From JANNNF01 sp040385825 (GTDB taxonomy: Bacteria > Pseudomonadota > Alphaproteobacteria > Rhodobacterales > Rhodobacteraceae): 55,632 nt of DNA. This document shows, one piece after another, positions 15,444-24,202 of the stretch (the first letter of the stretch is position 1; every line of letters begins with the position of its first letter). The notes under the pieces are model-generated. The model made no database searches. It saw only the letters and a program-made list of their open reading frames with translations, and was not told where the DNA came from. The stretch is taken from positions 1-55,632 of the forward strand of contig JAZKGQ010000021.1 in the NCBI GenBank assembly GCA_040385825.1, given 5' to 3'. Made by a program: the position numbers and the translations under genes.

Positions 15444-16550
15444 ATGGTCTTTGATTTCCTGAAAGGTGAATTTGTCGATGTCATCACCTGGCTCGACGAT
15501 ACGCGCGACACGATGGTCTGGCGGTTTGAACGCCGGGGCCAGGCGATCAAATACGGGGCCAAGCTGACGGTCCGCGAAGGCCAGTCGGCGGTGTTCATTC
15601 ATGAAGGCCAGTTGGCCGATGTGTTCGGGCCGGGCCTGTACATGCTTGAAACCAACAACATGCCGATCATGACGACGCTGCAAAGCTGGACCATGGGCTT
15701 TGACAGCCCGTTCAAGTCCGAGGTGTATTTCGTCAACACCACCCGCTTCAACGACCTGAAATGGGGCACCAAGAACCCGATCATGTGCCGCGACCCGGAA
15801 TTCGGCCCGGTGCGCATCCGCGCCTTCGGCACCTATTCGATGCGGGTCAGCGATCCGGGCCGCTTCATGCAGGAAATCGTCGGCACCGATGGCGAGTTCA
15901 CGGCGGATGAGATCAGCTTTCAGATCCGCAACATCATCTTGCAGGAAATGTCGCAGGCCTTGGCAAAGTCCGGCATTCCGGTGCTGGACATGGCTGCGAA
16001 CACCGGCGATCTGGCAAAACTGGTGAATACGGCGATTGCGCCCAAGATCGCCGAATATGGCCTGGTGCTGCCGGAATTCTACATTGAAAACATCAGCCTG
16101 CCCGAGGAAGTCGAAAAGGTTCTGGACAAGCGCACCTCCATCGGAATTGCGGGTGATCTGAACAAGTACATGCAGTTCAACGCAGCCGAAGGCATGTCGC
16201 AACCCGGCGGGGCCATGGGCGCGGCCATGGGGGCGGGCATGGGTGCCGGGATGGGAATGGGCATGGCGCAGACCATGGGGCCATGGGGGGCCACCCCGCC
16301 CGCCGCCCCCCCTGCTGCCGCACCCCCAGCCCCGCCGCCGGCCCCTGCGGCAACGGCATGGCACATTGCGGAAAATGGCGCGACCAAGGGGCCGTTCGGC
16401 GAGGCCGACCTTGCGCGCATGGCCGCCGCCGGTGGCGTCACGCGCGGCACCATGGTCTGGACCGCAGGGCAAGACGGCTGGAAACCGGCAGGCGATACCG
16501 CGCTTGCCGCGATCTTCGCCATGATCCCGCCGCCGCCTCCCGGCCTTTGA
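15444..16550 (+). CDS. SPFH-domain protein with C-terminal GYF domain
   Basis: This 368-residue protein has an SPFH/band-7-like region of the YdjI type (about 35-230; KLTVREGQSAVFIHEGQLADVFGPG, EISFQIRNIILQEMSQALA). A Gly/Met-rich stretch (251-279) and a Pro/Ala spacer then lead to a GYF_2 domain (about 305-357) with Trp306, GPFG (316-319), Trp339 and GWKPA. YdjI-like SPFH proteins assemble at membranes; GYF_2 domains bind proline-rich partners. There is no transmembrane segment. GAGGAGAA lies before the ATG. The following zinc-ribbon gene, as in B. subtilis ydjGHI, is the likely partner. Confidence 0.85.
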   Translation: MVFDFLKGEFVDVITWLDDTRDTMVWRFERRGQAIKYGAKLTVREGQSAVFIHEGQLADVFGPGLYMLETNNMPIMTTLQSWTMGFDSPFKSEVYFVNTTRFNDLKWGTKNPIMCRDPEFGPVRIRAFGTYSMRVSDPGRFMQEIVGTDGEFTADEISFQIRNIILQEMSQALAKSGIPVLDMAANTGDLAKLVNTAIAPKIAEYGLVLPEFYIENISLPEEVEKVLDKRTSIGIAGDLNKYMQFNAAEGMSQPGGAMGAAMGAGMGAGMGMGMAQTMGPWGATPPAAPPAAAPPAPPPAPAATAWHIAENGATKGPFGEADLARMAAAGGVTRGTMVWTAGQDGWKPAGDTALAAIFAMIPPPPPGL

Positions 16551-16572
16551 CCCTTAACGCGAGAGCTGACCG

Positions 16573-17709
16573 ATGCCCGTTACGGAAAACCGCTGGCCCT
16601 GTGTGAATTGCGGGGCCGATCTGCGCTATTCCCCCGGCCAGACCGAACTGACCTGCGAAAACTGTGGCACGGTGCAGAAGATCGCCACACCCACCGCGCA
16701 AGGCAAAACCCGCGCCCTTGGCGAGTTGGACCTTGCGCGCGGGCTGAAGGACGACCTGCCGGGCGCGGCGATGGACGAGGTGCGCAGCACCACCTGCCCG
16801 TCCTGCGGTGCCGTGGTGGAATTTACCGGCGCCAATCACGCCACCGAATGCCCGTTCTGCGCGACGCCGGTGGTGATCGATACCGGCACAAGACGGGCGA
16901 TCAAACCGCAGGCGGTGGTGCCTTTCGTCTTCACCGAAGGGCAGGCCCGCGACAGCATGGTCAAATGGATGGGCGGGCTGTGGTTCGCCCCCTCGGCCCT
17001 GCTGGAATATGCCCGCAAGGGCCGCGCGCTGAACGGCATCTATGTGCCGTTCTGGACCTATGATGCCGCCACCCAAAGCCGCTATGCCGGGCAGCGGGGC
17101 GAGTATTACTATGAAACCCGCACCGTCACCGTTACTGTCAACGGCAAGAACGAACAGCGGCAGGAACAGGTGCGCAAGACGCGCTGGTATGCGGCATCCG
17201 GCCGGGTGGCGCGCGATTTTGACGACGTGCTGGTGATGGCCTCCGCCAGCCTGCCGCAGCGGCTGGGCAATGACCTGACGCCCTGGGATCTGGGCGCCCT
17301 TGTACCCTACACGCCCGATTATCTGGCGGGATTTCAGGCCGAAGGCTATACCGTGACGCTGGCCGAAGGCCACGCCACCGCCCGCAGCATCATGGCCGAT
17401 ACGATCAACCAGGACGTGCGCCGCGACATTGGCGGCGATGATCAGCGCATCGACAACGTCGAGACAGAGTTTGACGATGAAACCTTCAAGCACATCCTGC
17501 TGCCGGTCTGGATGGCAGCGTACAAATACAACGGCAAAAGCTATCGCTTTCTGGTCAACGGCCAGACGGGCGAGGTGCAGGGCGAACGCCCCTATTCGAT
17601 CTGGAAGATCACCTTCGCCGTGCTGCTGGCGCTGATCCTGATTGGCGGGGCCTTGTACCTGTCCGACCCCGAGGCCATGGGCCTGCCCCGCCCCGATTGG
17701 CTGAACTGA
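16573..17709 (+). CDS. Membrane-anchored double zinc-ribbon protein (YdjG-like)
   Basis: The 378-residue protein begins with two CxxC...CxxC zinc ribbons (Cys10/13/28/31 and Cys75/78/93/96), continues through a soluble region with the GIYVPFWTYDA and LVNGQTGEVQGERPYS motifs, and ends with one transmembrane helix (about 346-363) and a short tail. Such proteins are often mislabelled as primosomal or helicase-like because of the zinc ribbon; there is no helicase motif here. In B. subtilis YdjG, with YdjH and YdjI, recruits the PspA-type protein YdjF to the membrane. It is the last gene of the operon; no PspA homologue is in this window. Confidence 0.8.
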   Translation: MPVTENRWPCVNCGADLRYSPGQTELTCENCGTVQKIATPTAQGKTRALGELDLARGLKDDLPGAAMDEVRSTTCPSCGAVVEFTGANHATECPFCATPVVIDTGTRRAIKPQAVVPFVFTEGQARDSMVKWMGGLWFAPSALLEYARKGRALNGIYVPFWTYDAATQSRYAGQRGEYYYETRTVTVTVNGKNEQRQEQVRKTRWYAASGRVARDFDDVLVMASASLPQRLGNDLTPWDLGALVPYTPDYLAGFQAEGYTVTLAEGHATARSIMADTINQDVRRDIGGDDQRIDNVETEFDDETFKHILLPVWMAAYKYNGKSYRFLVNGQTGEVQGERPYSIWKITFAVLLALILIGGALYLSDPEAMGLPRPDWLN

Positions 17710-17775
17710 CCCGACCCTTGACACCCCGCCCCCCGCGCCCGATAGCGGCGTGACCCCAGACCAAAGGCCTGCCCC

Positions 17776-18747
17776 ATGCTGACCCGCGTCCTTGACCACG
17801 CCCGCATTGCCGAACTGCCGAACCCCTATTTCGGCAAGGTCCGCGACTGTTATGACCTGCCCCCCGCACCAGAGGCCCCCGAAGGACGGCGCATCCTGAT
17901 TTCGTCCGACCGGATTTCGGCCTTCGACATCATTCTGGCCGCGATCCCGTTCAAGGGGCAGGTGCTGACCCAGGTGGCACGGTTCTGGTTCGACCACACC
18001 GCCGACATCTGCCCCAACCATGTGCTGGCCTACCCCGACCCCAATGTGGTGATCGGCAAACGCCTGACCATCCTGCCGGTCGAGATTGTGGTGCGCGGCT
18101 ATCTGGCCGGATCTACCTCGACCTCGATCCTGACCCAGTACAAGACTGGCGCGCGCCAGATGTATGGCCACACCCTGCCCGACGGCTTGCGCGACAATCA
18201 GGCGCTGCCGGCCCCGATCATCACGCCCACGTCAAAGGCGATGGACGGTGCGCATGATGAACCGCTGACCGCCGAGGATATTCTGGCGCAGGGCCTGCTG
18301 ACCCCCGCCCAGTGGGCAGACGTGTCGGCCAAGGCGCTGGCCCTGTTCGCGCGGGGGCAGGCCATGGCCGCCCGACGTGGCTTGATTCTGGTTGATACCA
18401 AGTACGAATTCGGGGTCGATGCCGCAGGCAACATCCTGCTGGCCGATGAAATTCACACCCCCGACAGCAGCCGCTACTGGCTGGCGGACGGCTACCAACA
18501 GGCCTTGGAAAACGGCACCCGCCCGCCCAGTTTCGACAAGGACGTGATCCGGGCCTGGGTCGTTGCGCGCTGCGATCCCTACACGGGTCCGGTGCCGGAA
18601 ATCCCTGCCGACATGATCGAGGCCACCGCCCGCACCTATATTTCGGCCTATGAGGCGATCACCGGGCAGACCTTCGTGCCCGACACCACAGGCGATACGC
18701 CGCTGGACCGGATCCGCGACAATCTGGCCCCGTTCTTCGCGGGCTGA
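17776..18747 (+). CDS. purC: SAICAR synthase, long form
   Basis: Phosphoribosylaminoimidazole-succinocarboxamide synthase joins CAIR with aspartate in purine synthesis. The 323 residues include the ATP-grasp-like signature GKVRDCYDL (about 20-28), SSDRISAFDIIL, the central VRGYLAGSTSTS and the catalytic LVDTKYEFG/ADEIHTPDSSRYW block. This is the longer, eukaryote/archaea-like length class, not the 235-255 residue bacterial form that this order also often encodes, so it may be a second PurC. It starts 66 bases after the TelA operon. Confidence 0.92.
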   Translation: MLTRVLDHARIAELPNPYFGKVRDCYDLPPAPEAPEGRRILISSDRISAFDIILAAIPFKGQVLTQVARFWFDHTADICPNHVLAYPDPNVVIGKRLTILPVEIVVRGYLAGSTSTSILTQYKTGARQMYGHTLPDGLRDNQALPAPIITPTSKAMDGAHDEPLTAEDILAQGLLTPAQWADVSAKALALFARGQAMAARRGLILVDTKYEFGVDAAGNILLADEIHTPDSSRYWLADGYQQALENGTRPPSFDKDVIRAWVVARCDPYTGPVPEIPADMIEATARTYISAYEAITGQTFVPDTTGDTPLDRIRDNLAPFFAG

Positions 18748-18758
18748 TGCCGTCCTGT

Positions 18759-18788
18759 TTGCGCTAACACGGCGAGTTCCGCTAGACT
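18759..18788 (+). promoter_or_regulatory. Candidate promoter for kinase-dtd unit
   Basis: TTGCGC (18759-18764) and TAGACT (18783-18788) are 18 bases apart, upstream of the PfkB kinase start at 18818, which has GGATAGGGGGG as its ribosome binding site. Confidence 0.4.
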
Positions 18789-18817
18789 GACCAAAACGAC
18801 GGATAGGGGGGACGACC

Positions 18818-19741
18818 ATGATTCTCAGCTGTGGTGAGGCGTTGATCGACATGCTGCCGCGCACCTCGACGGCGGGCGAGGCCTGTTTTGCGCCCTATGC
18901 CGGGGGGGCGGTGTTCAACACGGCCATCGCGCTCGGGCGGCTCGGCGCGCCGTCTGCATTCTTTTCGGGCATCTCGAACGACATGCTCGGCGAGGTTCTG
19001 GCCGATACCCTGACCGCCTCGAAGGTGGATACCCGGTTCTGCGCCCGGTCCGACCGGCCAACCACGGTGGCCTTTGTCAAACTGGTGAACGGTCAGGCCA
19101 CTTATGCGTTTTACGACGAAGGCACTGCTGGCCGGATGCTGGCGGTGGCGGATCTGCCCGCCCTGCCCGCCGATGTGGGGACGCTGTTCTTTGGCGGCAT
19201 TTCACTGGTCAACGACCCCGCCGCCAGCACCTATGAGGCGTTTCAGGCGCGCGAAGCCGCCACCCGCGTCACCATGATCGACCCCAACATCCGCCCCGGC
19301 TTCATCGCGGGCAAGGAAGACGCCTACCGCGCCCGCATCGGCCGGATGGTCGCCCGCGCCGATATCGTGAAACTGTCGGACGAGGATCTGCACTGGCTGG
19401 GCGGCACGGGCAATCTGGTGGACCTTGCGCGCGCCATGCTGAAAACCGGGCCGAAACTGGTGTTCATCACCGAAGGGGCCGCAGGCGCGCGGGCGGTGAC
19501 GGCCACGCAAGACCGCTTTGTCCCGGCCACCAGGGTCACGGTCGCCGACACCGTGGGTGCGGGCGATACGTTCAACGCAGGCGCCCTTGCCGCCCTGCAT
19601 CAGGCAGGCGTCCTGACCAAATCCGGCCTCTCCAGCCTGTCCGATGCGGTGCTGGATGCGGCGCTCAGCCTCGGCACCCGCGCCGCCGCCATCACCGTCA
19701 GCCGCGCCGGGGCAAACCCGCCCTGGGCGCATGAGCTGTGA
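18818..19741 (+). CDS. PfkB-family carbohydrate kinase (fructokinase-like)
   Basis: A 307-residue ribokinase/PfkB kinase. The N-terminal SCGEALIDM and GGAVFNTAIALGRLG motifs are the sugar-binding PfkB signature, and DTVGAGDTFNAG (residues 246-257) holds the anion hole and catalytic aspartate. FAPYAGGAVFN and the lack of a long lid favour a fructokinase-type sugar kinase. No sugar transporter is adjacent to fix the substrate. Its stop overlaps the GTG start of dtd, so kinase and dtd are co-translated. Confidence 0.88.
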   Translation: MILSCGEALIDMLPRTSTAGEACFAPYAGGAVFNTAIALGRLGAPSAFFSGISNDMLGEVLADTLTASKVDTRFCARSDRPTTVAFVKLVNGQATYAFYDEGTAGRMLAVADLPALPADVGTLFFGGISLVNDPAASTYEAFQAREAATRVTMIDPNIRPGFIAGKEDAYRARIGRMVARADIVKLSDEDLHWLGGTGNLVDLARAMLKTGPKLVFITEGAAGARAVTATQDRFVPATRVTVADTVGAGDTFNAGALAALHQAGVLTKSGLSSLSDAVLDAALSLGTRAAAITVSRAGANPPWAHEL

Positions 19742-20193
19742 GGGCCGTCCTGCAACGGGTCAGCGCGGCGTCCGTCCGCGTTGACGGGGCGGTCAGCGGT
19801 GAAATCGGGCCGGGCCTGCTGATCCTGGTCTGCGCGATGCAGGGCGATACCGCCGCAGAGGCAGACCAACTGGCGGCCAAGATCGCCAAACTGCGGATCT
19901 TCAAGGACGAGGCAGGCAAGATGAACCTGTCGGTCCGCGACATCGCAGGGTCAGCCCTGATCGTCAGCCAGTTCACGCTTGCCGCCGATCTGCGCGGCAA
20001 CCGCCCCGGCTTTTCCCCGGCGGCGTCGCCTGACGATGGCCGCCGTCTCTATGACCACTTCACCGCGCAGATTGCGGACCTTGGCATCCCCGTCGCCAAC
20101 GGCGTGTTCGGCGCGGACATGCAGGTGTCCCTCACCAATGATGGCCCAGTGACGATCTGGATGGATACCGACACCTATTCCCATAAAATTTAA
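19738..20193 (+). CDS. dtd: D-aminoacyl-tRNA deacylase
   Basis: The 151-residue product is full-length DTD, which removes D-amino acids from mischarged tRNAs. It opens MRAVLQRVSAASVRVDG and carries the two active-site motifs SQFTLAAD (about 77-84) and the Gly-cisPro loop near the end (SLTNDGPVTIW). The start is the GTG that overlaps the kinase stop as GTGA. Hairpin element copy C lies just downstream. Confidence 0.95.
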   Translation: MRAVLQRVSAASVRVDGAVSGEIGPGLLILVCAMQGDTAAEADQLAAKIAKLRIFKDEAGKMNLSVRDIAGSALIVSQFTLAADLRGNRPGFSPAASPDDGRRLYDHFTAQIADLGIPVANGVFGADMQVSLTNDGPVTIWMDTDTYSHKI

Positions 20194-20256
20194 CTAAAAT
20201 TTTCATCCTCTGTGCAAAAATATCTCGGGGGTGCGGGGGCTGGCCCCCGCTCCGCC
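20185..20256 (+). repeat. Dispersed intergenic hairpin element, copy C, with AT hairpin
   Basis: The core starts AAAAATATCTCGGGGGTGC (20216 onward) and forms GCGGGGGC...GCCCCCGC with a very short loop, then TCCGCC. Just upstream an AT inverted repeat, AAAATTT/AAATTTT (20185-20203), spans the dtd stop codon. The element separates two convergent genes, a place where a bidirectional terminator would be expected. Confidence 0.6.
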
Positions 20257-20276
20257 GCCAGCCAAGACACACACCC

Positions 20277-22163
20277 TCAAACAATATCGAACGCCCCGGT
20301 GAACCGCCCCAGCAAGGCACGCAGCGCGGCTTCATCCACCGGCCCCTGCTTTTCCACCCGCGCCACCAGCCCGCGTTTCTTGTCCTCGACCACCTCGACG
20401 ACACGTGCCGGATGTCCCGCCTCGGCCAAAGCCGCATCATAGATCCGCACGATCGCGCGGCGGCGCAGGTCGGGTTTGAACACCTTGCCAACAGCGGTTT
20501 TCGGCAGTTCGGCCAGCACTTCGACAAACTTCGGCTGGGCCGCGCGTTCGGAGATGTGCTGCCCCGCAAAGGCCAGCAGATCATCGGTATCCGCCGTGGC
20601 CCCCTTGACCAGCTCGACATAGGCGCAGGGCAATTCGCCGGCATGGGCGTCAGGCTGGCCGATGGCACCGACAAAGGCCACCGCCGGGTGGCCCATCAAG
20701 GCCTCCTCGATCACGGCGGGGTCGATGTTGTGGCCGCCGCGGATGATCAGATCCTTGGCCCGCCCGGTGATGAACAGATAGCCGTCCGCATCGATCCGCC
20801 CCAGATCGCCGGTGCGCAAGAAGCGCCCTTCGGCAAACAGGTCGCGGTTCTTGTCAGCCTCGGTATAGGTCGACCCTTCAAACACGCCGGGGCTGGACAC
20901 GCAGATTTCCCCGACCTCATCCACCCCGCAGTCGCGAAAACCGTCAGCGGTTTTCTGCAGGATCCGCACTGTGGTATGGGGAAAGGGCAGCCCGACCGAG
21001 CCGATCTTCTTGCCGCCATCCGGCGGGTTGATCGACACAAGACAGGTGCATTCTGTCAGCCCATAGCCTTCGACAATCTGCACGCCTGTCGCCTTTTCAA
21101 ACCGGTTGAACAGTTCCAGCGGCAGCGGCGCCGACCCCGAAAACGCCGAGCGCAAGGACGACACATCCGCATCGATCGGGCGCTGCATCAGGGCGGCCAG
21201 GGCGGTGGGTACTGTCACCAGATAGCTGATCTTCCAGCGTTCGATCAGCTTCCACAGATTGTCGAACACGCCTTCCCCGCGATAGCCTGCCGGGGTGGGG
21301 AATACCACATGTGCGCCGGATGCGATCATCGACATCATGATCGGGTAGGCGGCAAAGACATGGAACAGCGGCAAGGGGCACAGCACCGTGTCGGTTTCCT
21401 TGAACAGCAGCCGCGCGCCCAGCCAGCCGTTATAGACCATGCCCGATGCCTTGTGCTGCGCGACCTTGGGCATGCCCGTGGTGCCGCCGGTGTGGAAATA
21501 GGCCGTCACCCGGTCGGCCGGATCATCGGTGAAATCCAGCGCATCGGCCCGCATCCGCGCCAGGCCTGCGTTGAAATTCTGCACCGATGCCTTGTGCGGC
21601 GCGGGGTTCTTGGGGCGCACCAGCGGCACGATCCAGCTTTTGGGCGGGGTCAGATAGCGGGCAAGGTCAATCTCCAGCACCGCCGTCACATTTGGCGCAT
21701 CTGCCACGGCACGGGCCACTTTCTGCGGCAGTTCGGTCTTGGGAAAGGCGCGCAGGGTGACGACGACCTTGGCCTTGGTTTCGCGCAGGATGGCGCTGAT
21801 CTGGTCAGCCTCCAGCAGCGGATTGATCGGGTTCACGATGCCTGCGACCGCCCCCCCCAACAGGGCCACCGCCGTTTCCAGACAGTTCGGCAACACATAG
21901 GCCACCACATCGCCCGGCCCCACGCCAAGGCTGCGGAACAGGTTGGCCGCCTGCGTGGTGCGGGCGTGCAACTGCCCCCAGGTCAGGGTTTCGGCCTTGT
22001 CCTTGGGGCCGGACAGCAGTTGAAAGCTGATCGCGGGGCGTACGCCATGGGCCTGCTTGGCGCGCGTCAGAAACTGGTACATGGTGCGGGCCTGATCGCG
22101 CTGTTCCCAGGGCATTTCCGCCTCTATGACCTTCAAATCCGCGGCGTTGGCGAAGCTTCCCAT
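20277..22163 (-). CDS. Acyl-CoA synthetase (AMP-binding family)
   Basis: A 628-residue ANL-superfamily ligase that activates an acid with ATP and CoA. The P-loop AYFHTGGTTGMPK is at about 221-233, with VEGYGLTECTCLVSINPP and TGDLGRIDADGYLFITGRAKDLIIRGG marking the A5/A8 regions; the hinge and catalytic lysine motif are in KTAVGKVFKPDLRR. The long interval between N terminus and P-loop (KSWIVPLVRPKNPAPHK) fits the medium/long fatty-acyl group. GGGAGGA precedes the ATG. The transcript is separate from neighbours. Substrate chain length is unknown. Confidence 0.9.
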   Translation of the reverse strand: MGSFANAADLKVIEAEMPWEQRDQARTMYQFLTRAKQAHGVRPAISFQLLSGPKDKAETLTWGQLHARTTQAANLFRSLGVGPGDVVAYVLPNCLETAVALLGGAVAGIVNPINPLLEADQISAILRETKAKVVVTLRAFPKTELPQKVARAVADAPNVTAVLEIDLARYLTPPKSWIVPLVRPKNPAPHKASVQNFNAGLARMRADALDFTDDPADRVTAYFHTGGTTGMPKVAQHKASGMVYNGWLGARLLFKETDTVLCPLPLFHVFAAYPIMMSMIASGAHVVFPTPAGYRGEGVFDNLWKLIERWKISYLVTVPTALAALMQRPIDADVSSLRSAFSGSAPLPLELFNRFEKATGVQIVEGYGLTECTCLVSINPPDGGKKIGSVGLPFPHTTVRILQKTADGFRDCGVDEVGEICVSSPGVFEGSTYTEADKNRDLFAEGRFLRTGDLGRIDADGYLFITGRAKDLIIRGGHNIDPAVIEEALMGHPAVAFVGAIGQPDAHAGELPCAYVELVKGATADTDDLLAFAGQHISERAAQPKFVEVLAELPKTAVGKVFKPDLRRRAIVRIYDAALAEAGHPARVVEVVEDKKRGLVARVEKQGPVDEAALRALLGRFTGAFDIV

Positions 22164-22291
22164 GGTATCCTCCCAGAACTTCAGGTGCGGCCCCCGTTTG
22201 CCGGGGGTCCGGTGCTGCGCCTACGATGTAAGGTTTGCGCCCGTTTGCCAAGCAAAAGCCCACGCGCAAAACGCAACGTCAAACCGGGGTG

Positions 22292-24076
22292 TTACAGCGC
22301 CCCGTCGGTGAATTGCAGCCGCGCCAGACGCGCGTAAAGCCCGCCTTGGGCCACCAGTTCGTCATGGGTGCCGACCGCTGCGATCTGCCCTGCCTCGAAC
22401 ACCACGATCCGGTCGGCGCGCTTGACCGTCGCCAGCCGGTGCGCCACGACCAGCGTGGTGCGCCCGGCCGACAGCCGTTCGACGGCGGCCTGCACCAGAC
22501 GTTCACTTTCGGCATCCAGCGCGCTGGTCGCCTCGTCCAGCAGCAGCACCTTTGCGTCGCGCAGAATGGCGCGCGCAATCGCCACCCGCTGTTTCTGCCC
22601 GCCCGACAGCATCACGCCGCGTTCGCCCAGATAGCTGTCGTAACCCTGCGGCAGCCCCGTCAGAAACTCATGCGCGGCGGCGGCTTTCGCGGCCTCCTCG
22701 ACCTCGGCATCCGTCGCATCGGGGCGGCCAAAGCGGATGTTTTCGCGCGCCGAGGTGGCAAAGATCACCGGGTCTTGCGGCACCATGGCGAACAGGCGGC
22801 GAAAATCGTCGCGCGCCATGTCGCGCAGGTCGATCCCGTCCAGCCGGACAGCGCCCGATTGCGGATCATAGAACCGCATCAGCAGTTGCAGGATGGTGGT
22901 CTTGCCCGCGCCCGACGGGCCAACCAATGCCACGGTTTCGCCCGGACTGACCCGCAGGGTCACCTCGTTCAGCGCAGACGCCTCGGGCCGCGCCGGATAG
23001 CGGAAGGTCACGGCGTCAAAGCTGATCTCGCCGCGCACCGGGCGCGGCAGGGCGCGCGGGCTGGCGGGGTCTTGCACCGCGTCATCGGTGTGCAGCAGTT
23101 CGACCAGCCGCTCGGTCGCCCCGGCGGCGCGCTGCAACTCGCCCCAGATTTCCGACAGCGCGCCGACGGAACCCGCCACCATCACGGCATAGATCAGGAA
23201 CTGGATCAACTCTCCGGGGGTCATCACCCCGGCCCGCACATCGCGCGCGCCGATCCACAGCACGCCGACAATGCCGGTGAAGACAAGGAAAATCACGATC
23301 ACCGTCATGGTCGCGCGGGTGCGGATGCGGGTCTGCGCCGAGGCATAGGATTTTTCGGTCACGACCCCGAAGTCGTCTTGCGTCGCGGCCACATGGGTAA
23401 AGGCCTGCACGGTCTGTACCGAAGACAACGCTTCCGAAGCCGACCCGGACGAGGCCGCGATCCAGTCCTGATTTTCCCGGCTGAGCGCGCGCAGGCGGCG
23501 GCCCAGCACCACGATCGGCAGCACCACGGCGGGCACGATCAGCAGCACCAGCAGCGACAGCTTGACCGATGTGGCCATAAGCAGCACCAGCCCGCCCAGC
23601 AAGATCAACACGTTGCGCAAGGCGACCGACACCGACGATCCGATCACCGACAGGATCAGCGTGGTGTCGGTGGTGATCCGGCTCAACACTTCGCCGGTCA
23701 GGATGCGTTCAAAGAACGCAGGCGACATGCCCAGCACCCGGTTGAACAGCGCGCGGCGGATGTCAGCCACCACCCGTTCACCCAACCGCGTCACCAGATA
23801 ATAGCGCAGGCCGGTGCCCACGGCCAACAGCGCCGCAATCACCAGGGCGGCGGAAAAATACTGGTCCAGCAGGGCCGCATTGTCGGCGGCAAAGCCATCG
23901 ACCACCCGGCGCACGGCCAGGGGCAGGATCAGGCTGATCGCGGCGGTCAGCACCAGCGCCAGCAGCGCCAGCACGGTGATCCGGCGATAGGGGGCCAGAA
24001 ACGGCATCAGCCCGCGCAGCGCCCCCACACGTCTGGAGGGCGCACGTTCCCCGTTGCCAACGGTCTGATCAGCCAT
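22292..24076 (-). CDS. ABC exporter, fused permease and ATPase
   Basis: A 594-residue half-transporter. Six transmembrane helices occupy about residues 30-320, and the nucleotide-binding domain has Walker A GPSGAGKTT, the signature LSGGQKQRVAIARA and Walker B LLLDEATSALD, then the H-loop VVAHRLATV. Homodimers of this ABCB/MsbA type export lipids, drugs or peptides. The ATG at 24076 (MADQTVGNG) is chosen because the upstream in-frame extension runs through the neighbouring hydrolase gene and has no membrane-like character. It stands alone between divergent genes, and the substrate cannot be told. Confidence 0.93.
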   Translation of the reverse strand: MADQTVGNGERAPSRRVGALRGLMPFLAPYRRITVLALLALVLTAAISLILPLAVRRVVDGFAADNAALLDQYFSAALVIAALLAVGTGLRYYLVTRLGERVVADIRRALFNRVLGMSPAFFERILTGEVLSRITTDTTLILSVIGSSVSVALRNVLILLGGLVLLMATSVKLSLLVLLIVPAVVLPIVVLGRRLRALSRENQDWIAASSGSASEALSSVQTVQAFTHVAATQDDFGVVTEKSYASAQTRIRTRATMTVIVIFLVFTGIVGVLWIGARDVRAGVMTPGELIQFLIYAVMVAGSVGALSEIWGELQRAAGATERLVELLHTDDAVQDPASPRALPRPVRGEISFDAVTFRYPARPEASALNEVTLRVSPGETVALVGPSGAGKTTILQLLMRFYDPQSGAVRLDGIDLRDMARDDFRRLFAMVPQDPVIFATSARENIRFGRPDATDAEVEEAAKAAAAHEFLTGLPQGYDSYLGERGVMLSGGQKQRVAIARAILRDAKVLLLDEATSALDAESERLVQAAVERLSAGRTTLVVAHRLATVKRADRIVVFEAGQIAAVGTHDELVAQGGLYARLARLQFTDGAL

Positions 24077-24202
24077 CGCGGTCTTCCTCCATATGCGGAC
24101 CGGGTGTAGGCAATGCCCGCCCTGCCCGCAAGCGCCGCTTGTCCTTTGCCGCCTGCCCGTGCCAGTTTGACCCAGCCTTCTCAACCGCAACTTTGGTGCC
24201 CC

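Noticed and set aside
16573..17709. Helicase or PriA-like primosomal protein
   Set aside because: Only zinc ribbons and a C-terminal membrane helix are seen; there is no Walker A or DEAH-type motif.
22235..24109. Long plus-strand frame opposite the ABC exporter
   Set aside because: Low-complexity His/Gln/Arg-rich translation and no domain; the minus strand has intact Walker and signature motifs.
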